Shown piece by piece: positions 29,122 to 37,870 of a stretch of 64,000 bases of DNA. Position 1 is the first letter of the stretch; every line of letters starts with the position of its first letter. Both the position numbers and the translations under genes were made by a program. Source of the stretch: Klebsiella pneumoniae (lineage in GTDB: Bacteria; Desulfobacterota; Binatia; UBA12015); the NCBI GenBank assembly GCA_945872365.1, contig CAMBZJ010000008.1:1-64000 (forward strand), written 5' to 3'. The notes under the pieces were generated by a model. That model worked only from the letters and a program-made list of their open reading frames with translations, did no database searches and was not told where the DNA came from.

Positions 29122-30291
29122 GTGCCGCGGGTCGGACGGCTGGCCGCGGCGACGGAGGATCCGGCCGGCATCATGCGCGCGGGGGTGGCGGTGAAAGCGA
29201 ACGGGCGGCACGACCATCGCAGTTGGATCGCGGTCGGACTGCTGCTGCTGGCCGCGTGCGGCCCGCCGGTGCGACCGGCGGACGGCCGGATGGCACAGGA
29301 TGCGTCGCTCCAGGCGGCGCGCGCGCGCGGCTGGGCCCACCTGGTGGACCGGCTCGTCGCTGACGGCGTAGACCGACGACAGGTGGCGCGCGTCTTCTCG
29401 GACCCGCGCATGCCGCCCTTCGACGGGATGGAATTCCGCGTGCCGAAACCGAGTCGGGGCGGCGGTGGTCACGGCGGCGGGGTGAATTCCGCGGAAGTCG
29501 CGGGGGCGCGGCGTTGTCGGGCTCAATACGCGTCCGCCTTCGAGGAGACCGAGGCGCGCACCGGCGTACCGGGAAACGTCATCGCGGCGCTGCTCCAGGT
29601 CGAGACGGGTTGCGGTCGCAATACCGGCACGCACCGGGTCCTGCCCGCCCTCGCCCGGCTCGCGATGGCCAATGAACCGAACAACCTCTCGCTCAACCTC
29701 TCGATCCGCAGCGAGGGCGCCGACGGCGCGGAGGAGGCGAACGACATCGAACACCGGGTGAAGTCCCGGGCCCACTACCTCGAGAAGACCTTCTACCCCG
29801 AGGTCCGCGCGACGTTCGAGGTCGCGCGCCGCATGGGGGTCGAGCCGCTCGAGCTGCGCGGGTCGTTCGCCGGCGCCTTCGGGATCCCGCAATTCCTGCC
29901 CTCGAGCTACCTGCGCTGGGGCCGCGACGGGAACGGCGACGGCCGGGTCGACCTGCGCGAACCCGAGGACGCGATCGCCTCCTGCGGCAACTACCTGGCG
30001 AGCAACGGCTGGAGGCCCGGCATCGACGCGGAGGGCCGGCGCAAGGTGATCTGGCACTACAACCACTCCCAGGCCTACGTGAGCAAGGTGCTCGGCATCG
30101 CGAACCGCGTCGGGCCGGTCGGAGGAGACAGCCGTCGCGACGTCGAGCGACGCCTCCAGGTCACCCGCGCGCGCCCGGCACCCCGCGCCGACCTCGATGC
30201 ACGCGCACCGGCGATTCCCCCGCCTCCCTTCGAGGTTCGACCCTGGGCCCTCGCGCCGCGTCCGCCGATCACCTGGTACGGGCGTCGCTGA
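29122..30291 (+). CDS. Lytic murein transglycosylase B-like lipoprotein
   Basis: The 389-residue protein is a probable outer-membrane lipoprotein (lipobox LLAAC), then an SLT_2 domain with QVETGCGRNTG carrying the catalytic Glu, GAFGIPQFLPSSYLRWG and SNGWRPG. MltB enzymes cleave peptidoglycan to 1,6-anhydroMurNAc ends. GTG 29122 has a good GGGGGAG ribosome-binding site but makes the signal n-region long. ATG 29173 would give a more normal signal peptide. No peptidoglycan-binding domain follows. Confidence 0.88.
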   Translation: MPRVGRLAAATEDPAGIMRAGVAVKANGRHDHRSWIAVGLLLLAACGPPVRPADGRMAQDASLQAARARGWAHLVDRLVADGVDRRQVARVFSDPRMPPFDGMEFRVPKPSRGGGGHGGGVNSAEVAGARRCRAQYASAFEETEARTGVPGNVIAALLQVETGCGRNTGTHRVLPALARLAMANEPNNLSLNLSIRSEGADGAEEANDIEHRVKSRAHYLEKTFYPEVRATFEVARRMGVEPLELRGSFAGAFGIPQFLPSSYLRWGRDGNGDGRVDLREPEDAIASCGNYLASNGWRPGIDAEGRRKVIWHYNHSQAYVSKVLGIANRVGPVGGDSRRDVERRLQVTRARPAPRADLDARAPAIPPPPFEVRPWALAPRPPITWYGRR

Positions 30292-30293
30292 AG

Positions 30294-30369
30294 CCGTCCC
30301 GCGACACCGTCCCGCGACACTGTCCCGCGACACCGTCCCGCGACGCCCCGACGCCCCGACGCCCCGACG
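30294..30369. repeat. Two adjoining tandem repeats (13-bp x4, 8-bp x3)
   Basis: Immediately after the mltB-like stop, the 13-bp unit CCGTCCCGCGACA occurs four times head to tail (30294-30345) with one or two substitutions. It is followed without gap by three exact copies of CCCCGACG (30346-30369). The array ends one base before a TTGACA hexamer. Such arrays often vary in copy number between strains. Confidence 0.85.
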
Positions 30370-30370
30370 A

Positions 30371-30424
30371 TTGACACCCGCGGGGGTGATCGGTAGCGCA
30401 ACGCCCGGCGCCCGAACCGGGCGT
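30371..30424 (+). promoter_or_regulatory. Candidate promoter, palindrome and leader hairpin before cysC
   Basis: A perfect TTGACA (30371-30376) is followed after 17 bases by TAGCGC (30394-30399), a poor -10. The spacer contains the palindrome CCCGCGGG (30377-30384). Just downstream, ACGCCCGG (30401-30408) and CCGGGCGT (30417-30424) form a perfect 8-bp stem. The cysC ATG at 30487 has AAGGAAGGAAG before it. Sulfur-responsive control is plausible but unproven. Confidence 0.35.
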
Positions 30425-30486
30425 CCGCGGCGTCGGCGACGGGATCGCCCGGGCCGCCCCCCAGCCGCAAGGAAGGAAGATCGAGC

Positions 30487-31113
30487 ATGAGCAGCGCACC
30501 TCAGCAGCCGAAGTCGACGAACATCGTCTGGCATCCGGGCCAGGTCACCCGCGATGACCGCCAGCGCATCACCGGCCACCGGGGCTGCACGGTGTGGTTC
30601 ACCGGACTTTCCGGTTCGGGCAAGTCGACGATCGCGGTCGCGGTCGAGAAGTCGCTTTGGGACCGCGGCGTTCGCTCCTACATCCTCGACGGCGACAACA
30701 TCCGCCACGGCCTGAACAACGATCTCGGGTTCTCGCCCGAGGACCGCACCGAGAACATCCGCCGCATCGGCGAGGTGGCCAAGCTCTTTACCGACGGCGG
30801 GGTCCTGAACCTGACCGCGTTCATCTCGCCCTACCGCAGCGACCGCGACCGCGTCCGCTCGATCATGGGCGAGGGCGACTTCATCGAGGTCCACGTCGAC
30901 TGCCCGGTCGAGGAGTGCGAGCGGCGCGACGTGAAGGGCCTGTACGCAAAGGCACGCGCCGGCAAGATCCCGGAGTTCACCGGCATCTCCGCCCCCTACG
31001 AGGCGCCCGAGAAGCCCGAACTCGTCCTCGAGACGGCGAAGCTCTCCGAGGAGCAGAGCGTCGCCAAGGTACTCGAGTACCTCGAAAAGAACGGCTACAT
31101 CGCCAAGGCCTGA
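30487..31113 (+). CDS. cysC: Adenylylsulfate kinase
   Basis: The 208-residue enzyme phosphorylates APS to PAPS, the activated sulfate used by sulfotransferases. P-loop GLSGSGKST is at 40-48, [17 protein letters not shown] follows, and [13 protein letters not shown] and [17 protein letters not shown] complete the family signature. It is a free-standing kinase, not fused to CysN. It leads a small operon with the nitroreductase gene four bases downstream. Confidence 0.97.
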   Translation: MSSAPQQPKSTNIVWHPGQVTRDDRQRITGHRGCTVWFTGLSGSGKSTIAVAVEKSLWDRGVRSYILDGDNIRHGLNNDLGFSPEDRTENIRRIGEVAKLFTDGGVLNLTAFISPYRSDRDRVRSIMGEGDFIEVHVDCPVEECERRDVKGLYAKARAGKIPEFTGISAPYEAPEKPELVLETAKLSEEQSVAKVLEYLEKNGYIAKA

Positions 31114-31117
31114 GCCG

Positions 31118-31786
31118 ATGAAGGTCGCGCCGCCCCCCGCGGTGGTGGACGTCGGCTCGATCGGCGAGGACGTCCGCCTGCTCGAGGGGCTGCGCACTTC
31201 GTGCGCGATCCGGCGCCTGCGACCCGACCCGGTGCCGCCGGCGCTGGTGCGCAAGATCTGCGAAGCGGGGACGTTCGCGCCGAGCGGGGGCAACCGCCAG
31301 CCGTGGAACTTCATCGCGGTCATGGACCCGGAGCGCCGCGCCTGGGTCGCCGAGCGCTACCGCGCGGTCTTCGAGCCCTACATCGCTCCCGCCGTCGAGG
31401 CCGCGCGTTCGCCGGACTACCCAGCCGAGAAGCGCAAGGTGCTGGCCGGTGCGGTGCACCTCTGCCGGACGCTCCACGAGGTGCCGGTGCACCTCTTCGT
31501 CGCGGGGCGCACCCGTCGCGGCCAGCCGCAGCCCCAGGCGCTGTTTCCCGCGATCCAGAACATCCTTCTCGCCTGCCGCGCCGTCGGACTCGGGGCCTCG
31601 CTCACGACGATCCACCTGAGCTTCCGCGAAGAGGTCGACGCCTGGCTCGGGCTTCCACCCGACCGGCCCTCGATCGCGCTGCTGCCCATCGGCTGGCCGG
31701 TCGTTCCCTACCGCCGTCCGGTGCGACGCAGCATCGACGAGTGCCTGTTCTTCGATCGCTGGGAGGAGCGCCCGGGCAGTCGCTGA
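31118..31786 (+). CDS. Nitroreductase-family FMN oxidoreductase
   Basis: The 222-residue protein shows the family's [16 protein letters not shown] and the FMN-contacting [12 protein letters not shown], plus the C-terminal LPIGWP. Such enzymes reduce nitro groups, quinones or flavins with NAD(P)H. The substrate is not deducible. It is cotranscribed with cysC and its stop lies one base from the start of a perfect 17-bp inverted repeat. Confidence 0.88.
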   Translation: MKVAPPPAVVDVGSIGEDVRLLEGLRTSCAIRRLRPDPVPPALVRKICEAGTFAPSGGNRQPWNFIAVMDPERRAWVAERYRAVFEPYIAPAVEAARSPDYPAEKRKVLAGAVHLCRTLHEVPVHLFVAGRTRRGQPQPQALFPAIQNILLACRAVGLGASLTTIHLSFREEVDAWLGLPPDRPSIALLPIGWPVVPYRRPVRRSIDECLFFDRWEERPGSR

Positions 31787-31787
31787 A

Positions 31788-31832
31788 CCGACAATCGCCG
31801 CCGGGGACTCGAGCACCGGCGGCGATTGTCGG
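31788..31832. terminator. Perfect 17-bp inverted repeat after the nitroreductase gene
   Basis: Left arm 31788-31804 and right arm 31816-31832 are exact reverse complements (CCGACAATCGCCGCCGG and its complement). The 11-base loop itself contains CTCGAG. The element begins one base after the nitroreductase stop. No T-run follows, so it would be a U-less terminator, an mRNA-stabilising hairpin or a protein-binding site upstream of trxB. Confidence 0.6.
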
Positions 31833-31862
31833 GCGGGCTGCTCGACCGTTAGAGAACGCAGC

Positions 31863-32807
31863 ATGTCGCAGAACGCCATCGAGAAGGTCGTCGTCCTCGG
31901 CTCCGGCCCGGCCGGTCTCACCACGGCCCTCTACGCGGCCCGAGCCAATCTCTCGCCCCTGGTCGTCGACGGCATGCAGCCCGGCGGACAGCTCACGATC
32001 ACAACCGACGTCGAGAACGTCCCCGGCTTCCCCGACGGCGTCATGGGGCCCGAGATGGTCGATCTGTTCCGCCGCCAGGCCGAGCGCTTCGGGACGCGCT
32101 TTCTCGCGGCCGAGGTGACCGACGCCGACCTCGCGCGCCGCCCGTTCCGGCTCTCGCTCGCCGACGGCTCGACGCTCTCCACCGAGACGCTCGTCGTAGC
32201 GACCGGCGCCTCGGCGAAGCTGCTCGGGATTCCCGCCGAAACCCGGCTCATGGGCCACGGGGTGTCAGCCTGCGCGACCTGCGACGGCTTCTTCTTCAAG
32301 GGCAAGGAACTCGTGATCGTCGGCGGCGGCGACACCGCGATGGAAGAGGCGATCTTCCTCACGCGCTTCGCGACCAAGGTCACCGTGGTGCACCGCCGCG
32401 ACCACTTGCGCGCCTCGAAGATCATGCAGGAGCGAGCGCGGGCCAACCCGAAGATCACCTTCGTCTGGGACAGCGCGATCGCGGACATCGAGGGTACGCC
32501 GGAGACCGGCGTGAGCGCGGTCGTGCTCGAGAACGTGAAGACCGGCGCCCGCACGACCCTCGCCGCCGAGGGCGTCTTCGTCGCGATCGGCCACGAACCG
32601 AACACGCGGCTGTTCCGCAGCAAGCTCGACATGGACGAACGCGGCTACCTGGTCACGAAACCGCGCACGACCGCGACCAACGTGGACGGCGTCTTCGCAG
32701 CCGGCGACGTCGCCGACCCGAGCTACCGCCAGGCGGTCACCGCGGCGGGCACGGGTTGCATGGCGGCGATCGACGCCGAGCGCTTCCTCGAGTCCGCGGG
32801 CCACTGA
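31863..32807 (+). CDS. trxB: Thioredoxin reductase
   Basis: The 314-residue flavoenzyme transfers NADPH electrons to thioredoxin. The FAD motif is [16 protein letters not shown], the redox-active disulfide is CATC (137-140), the NADPH motif is [10 protein letters not shown], and the C-terminal FAD motif is [10 protein letters not shown]. Length is standard. It stands as a single gene after the inverted repeat and is convergent with the CDF transporter. Confidence 0.96.
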   Translation: MSQNAIEKVVVLGSGPAGLTTALYAARANLSPLVVDGMQPGGQLTITTDVENVPGFPDGVMGPEMVDLFRRQAERFGTRFLAAEVTDADLARRPFRLSLADGSTLSTETLVVATGASAKLLGIPAETRLMGHGVSACATCDGFFFKGKELVIVGGGDTAMEEAIFLTRFATKVTVVHRRDHLRASKIMQERARANPKITFVWDSAIADIEGTPETGVSAVVLENVKTGARTTLAAEGVFVAIGHEPNTRLFRSKLDMDERGYLVTKPRTTATNVDGVFAAGDVADPSYRQAVTAAGTGCMAAIDAERFLESAGH

Positions 32808-32820
32808 GCCGACCCGCGAG

Positions 32821-32868
32821 CCCGGCCCGCGCCGGCACCCGGCCTGCGCCGGCACCCGGCCCGCGCCG
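32821..32868. repeat. 17-bp GC-rich tandem repeat, about 2.8 copies
   Basis: CCCGGCCCGCGCCGGCA (32821-32837) recurs with one change at 32838-32854 and partially at 32855-32868. It lies in the 82-base gap between the convergent trxB and CDF genes. Each unit is itself partly self-complementary, so the array may fold as a terminator. Confidence 0.7.
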
Positions 32869-32889
32869 CCGGCCGCCGCCGGCCGACGC

Positions 32890-33951
32890 TCAGGTGTTGC
32901 GCGGCGCCTTGTCCATCTGGGCCCGCCAGAAAGCCTCGTCGGTGAGCGTCGCCTCGTCCACCGTGAGGGCGGGCCAGGAGCGGAACGGCTCGCGCCGCAC
33001 CGGGCAATCGGCGACGTCGCACACCGGGCAGAGTCGGCGGTGGCACGGGTCGGTGTGGAAGACGATGTCGCCCTCGATTCCGGGCTGCTCCATCACGCGC
33101 CGCTCGTAGTCCTCGACGAACTCGTGCGCCTCCTCGACCGTCCAGAACTCGGGCACGATCAGGTGCGCGTCGGCGTGGGTGTCGCGCCCGAAGCGGATCG
33201 CGCGAAGTCGGTGGATGCGGATCACGCCCGCAACGCGCGTCGCCTCGCAGGCGGCGACCACCCGGGAGAGCAACTCCGTATCCTCCTCGTCGAGGAGCCC
33301 GCCCGCCGCATGGCGGACGAGCTTGATGCCGGTCCAGGCGAGGTTCACGGCGACGAGCAGCGCCGCGGCCGGATCGAGCCAGGCGAGCCCGGTGAGCCGG
33401 ACCAGGATCAGGCCGAGGACGACGCCGACGCTCGTCTTGAAGTCGGAGATCACATGTTCGCCGTCGGCGACGAGCGTGAGCGAATTCGCCTTCTTGCCGG
33501 TCGAGACGAGGAACCAGCCGAGCAGCAGGTTCACGACGCCAGCGGCGACCGTGAGCAGGAGCCCGAGATCGACCGCGCCAATCCTGGGGCCAGCGATCAG
33601 GTCCTCGATCGCGTACCAAAGGATCAGGGCGGCGGCGAAGGAAATCAGGCCGCCCTCGAAGACCGCGCTGAAGTACTCGATCTTGCCGTGACCGTAAGGA
33701 TGCTCGCGGTCGGCCGGACGGGCGGCGAAGGAGAGCCCGCCGAGAGCAAACATCGCGGCCACGACGTTGGCGATCGACTCGAGCGCATCGGAGTAGATGG
33801 CGGCCGACCCGGTCTGCCAGTAGGCGAAGAACTTGACCCCGAGCAGGAGCGAGCCCACGACGAGCGAGGTCAAGCCGGCGCGCAGGCGCATGCGCTTCTC
33901 GGCCTCGAACGCGAGGGAGGCCGATTCGGTCGGCTGCGCCTGATCCGCCAT
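32890..33951 (-). CDS. Cation diffusion facilitator transporter with C-terminal cysteine motif
   Basis: The 353-residue protein has about six helices in the first 220 residues. Metal-site motifs are the helix 2 segment YSDALESIANV and helix 5 LVADGEHVISDFKTS, plus HPYGHGKIEYFSA. A cytoplasmic domain (about 225-290) carries THADAHL. CDF proteins export Zn, Fe, Mn or Co in exchange for protons. After this domain comes an unusual four-cysteine cluster, C303-x4-C308-x2-C311-x4-C316, within a 60-residue tail. ATG 33951 has AAGG before it; GTG 33984 is an alternative. Confidence 0.88.
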   Translation of the reverse strand: MADQAQPTESASLAFEAEKRMRLRAGLTSLVVGSLLLGVKFFAYWQTGSAAIYSDALESIANVVAAMFALGGLSFAARPADREHPYGHGKIEYFSAVFEGGLISFAAALILWYAIEDLIAGPRIGAVDLGLLLTVAAGVVNLLLGWFLVSTGKKANSLTLVADGEHVISDFKTSVGVVLGLILVRLTGLAWLDPAAALLVAVNLAWTGIKLVRHAAGGLLDEEDTELLSRVVAACEATRVAGVIRIHRLRAIRFGRDTHADAHLIVPEFWTVEEAHEFVEDYERRVMEQPGIEGDIVFHTDPCHRRLCPVCDVADCPVRREPFRSWPALTVDEATLTDEAFWRAQMDKAPRNT

Positions 33952-34053
33952 CACGCCCTTGGATGCCGTCTGCGCGGCGGCCACGCAAGCCGCGCCCCCG
34001 GCATCGAGCCGTGCTCCGCGGAGCCGCGCCGGCCCGGCGGCGGCCCGGTTCGC

Positions 34054-34476
34054 CTAGGCGAACTCCTCGCGATGGTAGGCGACCCAGAGCGCGCTGCCGA
34101 CCGATCCGCCGATCGCCACGGCGAAGTACCCGGCTATCACCGCGACGGGCGGCACTTCCGTCCCGGTCTTGAAGTACCAGAACAGCGCGAGGTTCAGCGG
34201 CACCCAGAGCGCATAAGCGATCGAGAGCGGGATCGCGCCGGTGGAGCGGCGCCAGAGTGCGAGCGCGTAGGCCGCGAGGAACGCCGCGAGCAGCCCGCCC
34301 AGCAGCAGGTTGGGCACCACACCCTCGATCCTGCGACCGAGCAGCACGATGCCGCCGAGTGCGGGGTTGCGCAGCCACTGCAGGGCCTTGCTCGCGTTTG
34401 AAAGCGCGAGCAGTCCGAAGAGGATGGCCATCGCGTCGGGAAGACCGCGCCGCCGCGGGGAGTCGTCACGCTTCAT
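34054..34476 (-). CDS. Small four-helix membrane protein, unknown function
   Basis: The 140-residue protein has about four predicted transmembrane helices (AMAILFGLLALS, VVPNLLLGGLLAAFLAAYALAL, IPLSIAYALWVPLNLALFWYF, VAVIAGYFAVAIGGSVGSALWV) and a basic N-terminus. I do not recognise a family. Its ATG overlaps the stop of the broken molybdopterin oxidoreductase frame (ATGA), so the two were probably one operon. Confidence 0.6.
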   Translation of the reverse strand: MKRDDSPRRRGLPDAMAILFGLLALSNASKALQWLRNPALGGIVLLGRRIEGVVPNLLLGGLLAAFLAAYALALWRRSTGAIPLSIAYALWVPLNLALFWYFKTGTEVPPVAVIAGYFAVAIGGSVGSALWVAYHREEFA

Positions 34477-35605
34477 CCGCCAGCTCTCCCGTCCTCGGCG
34501 GTGCCCGCCGACGTCGCTCCCTGCGGAAGTCCCGACCAGGAACCGGGATCGGGTGGCCCGCTCGCCCGGCGCACCTCGACCGGGAGGCCGGTGAGGTGCG
34601 CCATGCCCGAGACCCGCTCGAGGCGATCGGCACCGTCGGCCGCCAGGATGTTCACGTTCACGCCGCGGGTGCGGCTCGCCACGCCGAGTCCCGCGGCGTG
34701 CTGGTGTCCCCAGCCGTGCGGCAACGCGACCGTGCCGGGCTGCAGGTCGTCGAGCAGGTCGACCGGCAGGCGCACCGTCGCTGTCTCCGAGACCACGTCG
34801 GCGTAGTCGCCCGAGGCAAGTCCGAGGCGGGCGGCGTCCGCCGGGTGGACGTAGAGGCGGTTGGTGTCGCGCCCCCCGCTCACGAAACTCCGCCCGTGGC
34901 GATCAGCTCGTTCAGGAACGCGAGGAAAAAGAACGGGTCGGTGTCCGGGCGGATGAAGACGTGGTCGGTCGCGACCCGCGCGGTCTCCGTGCGACGCGGA
35001 TCGACCACCCAGACCCGCCCGCCACGCGCCGCCACGTCGCGGATCCGCCGCGACGGGTTCGGCACCTGCAGGAAGCTCCACTTCGAGACGACCGGGTTGC
35101 CGCCGACGACGATCAGGCACTTCACCCGGTCGATGTCGGGGAACGGCTGGGTAAGCGCGAATCCGTAGACCTCGCGCGCGACCGCGAACTTGTTCGCGCA
35201 GTCCTGCGTCGCCGAGGCGTACATGCTGCGCGAGCCGATCCCGTCCATGAAGCCCTGGGCGAAGATCGGGTGGAGCACGCTGAAGCCCGCCGCCGTACCG
35301 ACGTACATCGCGATCGCGTCGGGGTCGTGCTCGCCGACGAGATGCTTCACGCGCGACCCGATGTCGGCGAGCGCCTCCTCCCAGGTGGCCTCGCGCCAGC
35401 TCGACCCCTCGCGCTTCATCGGCGTGCGGAGCCGGTCGGGCGACCCTAAGATGCGGTGCTGTTTGAGCCCCTTCGGACAGCCGAAGCCTCCGGTCGCGAC
35501 ATGGGCGGGATCGGGGCGGATGTCGACCACCCGCCCGTCCGCCACGTCGACTTCGAGTCCGCAGAGCGCTTCGCAGATGCGGCAGAAGGTGGTCTTCGTC
35601 TCCAT
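34473..35605 (-). pseudogene. Molybdopterin-dependent oxidoreductase, internally deleted and frameshifted
   Basis: The N-terminal part (35605-34880, about 241 residues) is a good Fe-S/molybdopterin domain: C-x2-C-x3-C (FCRICEALC), then GFGCPKGL, QDCANKFA, VGGNP and VVDPRRTETA. It stops soon after FLAFLNELIATGG. In another frame (about 34895-34473) follows a typical C-terminal molybdopterin dinucleotide-binding domain: RDTNRLYVHPADAARLG, LPHGWGHQH, NVNILAADGADRLE. Full-length relatives are about 700 residues, so some 300 or more residues from the middle are missing. This looks like a pseudogene; an assembly collapse is possible. Confidence 0.75.
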
Positions 35606-35674
35606 GGTCACGGCCGAGGCCGGCACCATGGCACCACGCGGGCCGGCTGTCCACGAGGTCGGGCGCGGGCCGGA

Positions 35675-36448
35675 TCAGAGCCGCACCGGGATCCCGCGAT
35701 CCCGGAGATACTCCTTGCACTGGCGGATCGTGAGTTCCCGGTAGTGGAAGATCGAGGCAGCGAGCACCGCGCTTGCATGCCCGCTCGCGAGCCCCTCGTG
35801 GAGGTGCTCGACCGTGCCCGCGCCGCCCGAGGCGATGACCGGCACGCCGACCGCATCGGAGACCGCCCGGGTAAGGCCGATGTCGTAGCCCTCCTTCGTG
35901 CCGTCGCGGTCCATGCTGGTCAGAAGGACCTCGCCCGCGCCGCCATCGGTCAGGCGACGCGCCCACTCGATCGCGTCGAGCCCGGTCGGCCGGCGACCGC
36001 CGTGCGTGAAGACCTCCCAGCGGGGCGCGCCGTCGGGCCCGGGGTCGACGCGCTTGGCGTCGATCGCGACGACGATGCACTGCGTGCCGAATTTCGTGGC
36101 GGCGCGGCGCACCAGATCGGGGTCGGCGACGGCGGCGGTGTTGATCGACACTTTGTCGGCCCCGGCGCGCAGCAGCGTGTGGATGTCGTCGAGGGTGCGC
36201 ACGCCACCTCCCACGGTGAGCGGCATGAAGCAGCGCTCCGCCGTCGCCCGCACGACGTCGAGGATGATCGCGCGCTCCTCGTGCGAGGCGGTGATGTCGA
36301 GGAAGCAGAGTTCGTCGGCACCCTCGCGATCGTAGCGCTCGGCGATCTCGACCGGGTCGCCGGCGTCGCGCAGCCCGACGAAACTCACGCCCTTCACGAC
36401 GCGGCCGTTCTTCACGTCGAGGCAGGGAATGATGCGGCGGGCGAGCAC
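35675..36448 (-). CDS. hisF: Imidazole glycerol phosphate synthase, cyclase subunit
   Basis: The 257-residue TIM-barrel subunit makes IGP and AICAR from PRFAR using ammonia channelled from HisH. Residues [20 protein letters not shown] open the protein with catalytic Asp in LDVK. Phosphate sites VGGGVRT and ASGGAG, and the second catalytic Asp in TSMDRDGT, are present. GTG 36448 is one base after the hisA stop and gives normal length. It ends the hisB-H-A-F run. Confidence 0.97.
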   Translation of the reverse strand: MLARRIIPCLDVKNGRVVKGVSFVGLRDAGDPVEIAERYDREGADELCFLDITASHEERAIILDVVRATAERCFMPLTVGGGVRTLDDIHTLLRAGADKVSINTAAVADPDLVRRAATKFGTQCIVVAIDAKRVDPGPDGAPRWEVFTHGGRRPTGLDAIEWARRLTDGGAGEVLLTSMDRDGTKEGYDIGLTRAVSDAVGVPVIASGGAGTVEHLHEGLASGHASAVLAASIFHYRELTIRQCKEYLRDRGIPVRL

Positions 36449-36449
36449 C

Positions 36450-37217
36450 TCAGGTGCCCCCGCGCCGGGCCGCTCCCGAGGCGAGGGCGACGGCGTCCGG
36501 CAGCCGGATCGCACCCTCGTAGAGCGCCCGCCCGATGATCACGCCGGAGAGGTTCGCGCCGGCGTCGAAGGCGGCGCGCGCACGTCGCACGTCGTCGAGC
36601 GTCGCAACGCCGCCGGAGACGATGACCGGCACGGTGGTGGCCATCGCGAAGGCGACCGTCGCGTCGAGGTTCGCCCCTTGGCCGGTGCCGTCGCGGCGGA
36701 TGTCGGTGTAGACGATCGCCGCCGCGCCGGCCCGGACCGCCGACTCGGCGACGCGCGCCGACGTGATCTCGGCGTCCTCGAGCCATCCCTCGACCGCGAC
36801 CTTGCCGTCGCGCTCGTCGATGCCGACCGCGATCCGCCCCGGCCACCGGGCACAGGCGTCCTCGAGCACCGCCGGATCGCGTGCCGCAGCGGTCCCGAGA
36901 ATCGCCCGCTCCGCCCCGGCTTCGAGGACGCGCGCGATCGCATCGCCGTCGCGCAATCCTCCGCCCACCTGCACGGGAATGCGCAACGCCGAGCAGATCG
37001 CGGCGATCACCGAACCGTGCGAGCGTTCGCCGCGCGCCGCACCGTCGAGGTCGACCACATGCAGCCGCGTGGCGCCCTCGGACTCCCAGCGACGCGCCAT
37101 GGCCACCGGGTCGTCGCCGTAGACCTTCTCGGCGGCGAAGTCGCCCTGCACCAGGCGCACGCAGCGCCCCCCGCGCAGGTCGATCGCCGGGATCGCCTCG
37201 AAGGACCGCGCGATCAC
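36450..37217 (-). CDS. hisA: ProFAR isomerase
   Basis: The 255-residue TIM-barrel enzyme performs the Amadori isomerisation of ProFAR to PRFAR. The start contains [17 protein letters not shown] with the catalytic Asp, then VGGGLRD, the second Asp in [10 protein letters not shown], and SGGVATLDD. The ATG overlaps the hisH stop as ATGA. Confidence 0.97.
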   Translation of the reverse strand: MIARSFEAIPAIDLRGGRCVRLVQGDFAAEKVYGDDPVAMARRWESEGATRLHVVDLDGAARGERSHGSVIAAICSALRIPVQVGGGLRDGDAIARVLEAGAERAILGTAAARDPAVLEDACARWPGRIAVGIDERDGKVAVEGWLEDAEITSARVAESAVRAGAAAIVYTDIRRDGTGQGANLDATVAFAMATTVPVIVSGGVATLDDVRRARAAFDAGANLSGVIIGRALYEGAIRLPDAVALASGAARRGGT

Positions 37218-37870
37218 GCCGGGACGGCCACCCGCGACGGGCTCTCGGCCGCGCGGACGAAGTTCCGGAGCAGGCGCAGCCCGGTCGACTGGCTCTTCTC
37301 CGGGTGGAACTGGGTAGCGAAGAGGTTGTCGCGCGCGACGGCCGCGGTGAAGTCCTCGCCGCCGTACTCACAGGTCGCGGCCACGACCGCGGGATCGGCG
37401 GGTCGCGCGAAGTAGGAATGGACGAAGTACACCCAGGCGCCGTCCTCGAGCCCGTCGAGGGGGCCGCCGGGGCGGCGGATGCGCAGTGCATTCCATCCCA
37501 TGTGGGGGATCTTCACCGCGCCCGGCCGGAAGCGCACCACGCGACCGCCGAGCACGCCGAGGCCGGCGACCGGGCCGAACTCGTCGGATTCCTCGAAGAG
37601 GATCTGCATCCCGACGCAGATGCCGAGGAAGGGTCGCCCGGAGTCGGCCGCCGCGCGCACCACGTCGACGAGGCCGGACGCCTCGAGACTCGCCATGCAG
37701 GCGCCGAAGGCGCCCACGCCCGGCAGCACGACCGCGCGCGCTCTCTCGATCGCCGCACGCTCGCCGGTGACGCGGACGTCCACGGCGCACCCGGCGTCCG
37801 CCGCGGCGCGTTCGAGCCCCTTGGCCGCGCTCCTCAGGTTGCCGACCCCGTAGTCGACGATCGCGATCAC
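37214..37870 (-). CDS. hisH: Imidazole glycerol phosphate synthase, glutaminase subunit
   Basis: The 218-residue class I glutamine amidotransferase supplies ammonia to HisF. The triad is visible as Cys in LGICVGMQ and His/Glu in QFHPEKS. The start IAIVDYGVGNLRS is canonical and uses GTG 37870, which overlaps the hisB stop as GTGA. The frame is open far upstream inside hisB, but that part is shadow sequence. Confidence 0.96.
   Translation of the reverse strand: MIAIVDYGVGNLRSAAKGLERAAADAGCAVDVRVTGERAAIERARAVVLPGVGAFGACMASLEASGLVDVVRAAADSGRPFLGICVGMQILFEESDEFGPVAGLGVLGGRVVRFRPGAVKIPHMGWNALRIRRPGGPLDGLEDGAWVYFVHSYFARPADPAVVAATCEYGGEDFTAAVARDNLFATQFHPEKSQSTGLRLLRNFVRAAESPSRVAVPA

Noticed and set aside
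30294-30369. CRISPR array.
   Set aside because: The repeats are direct head-to-tail copies of 13 and 8 bp without spacers, and no cas gene is present.
34477-36080. Long minus-strand frame continuing upstream of the C-terminal molybdopterin domain.
   Set aside because: Upstream of about 34895 this frame is out of register with the conserved N-terminal domain and codes for shadow sequence across hisF.
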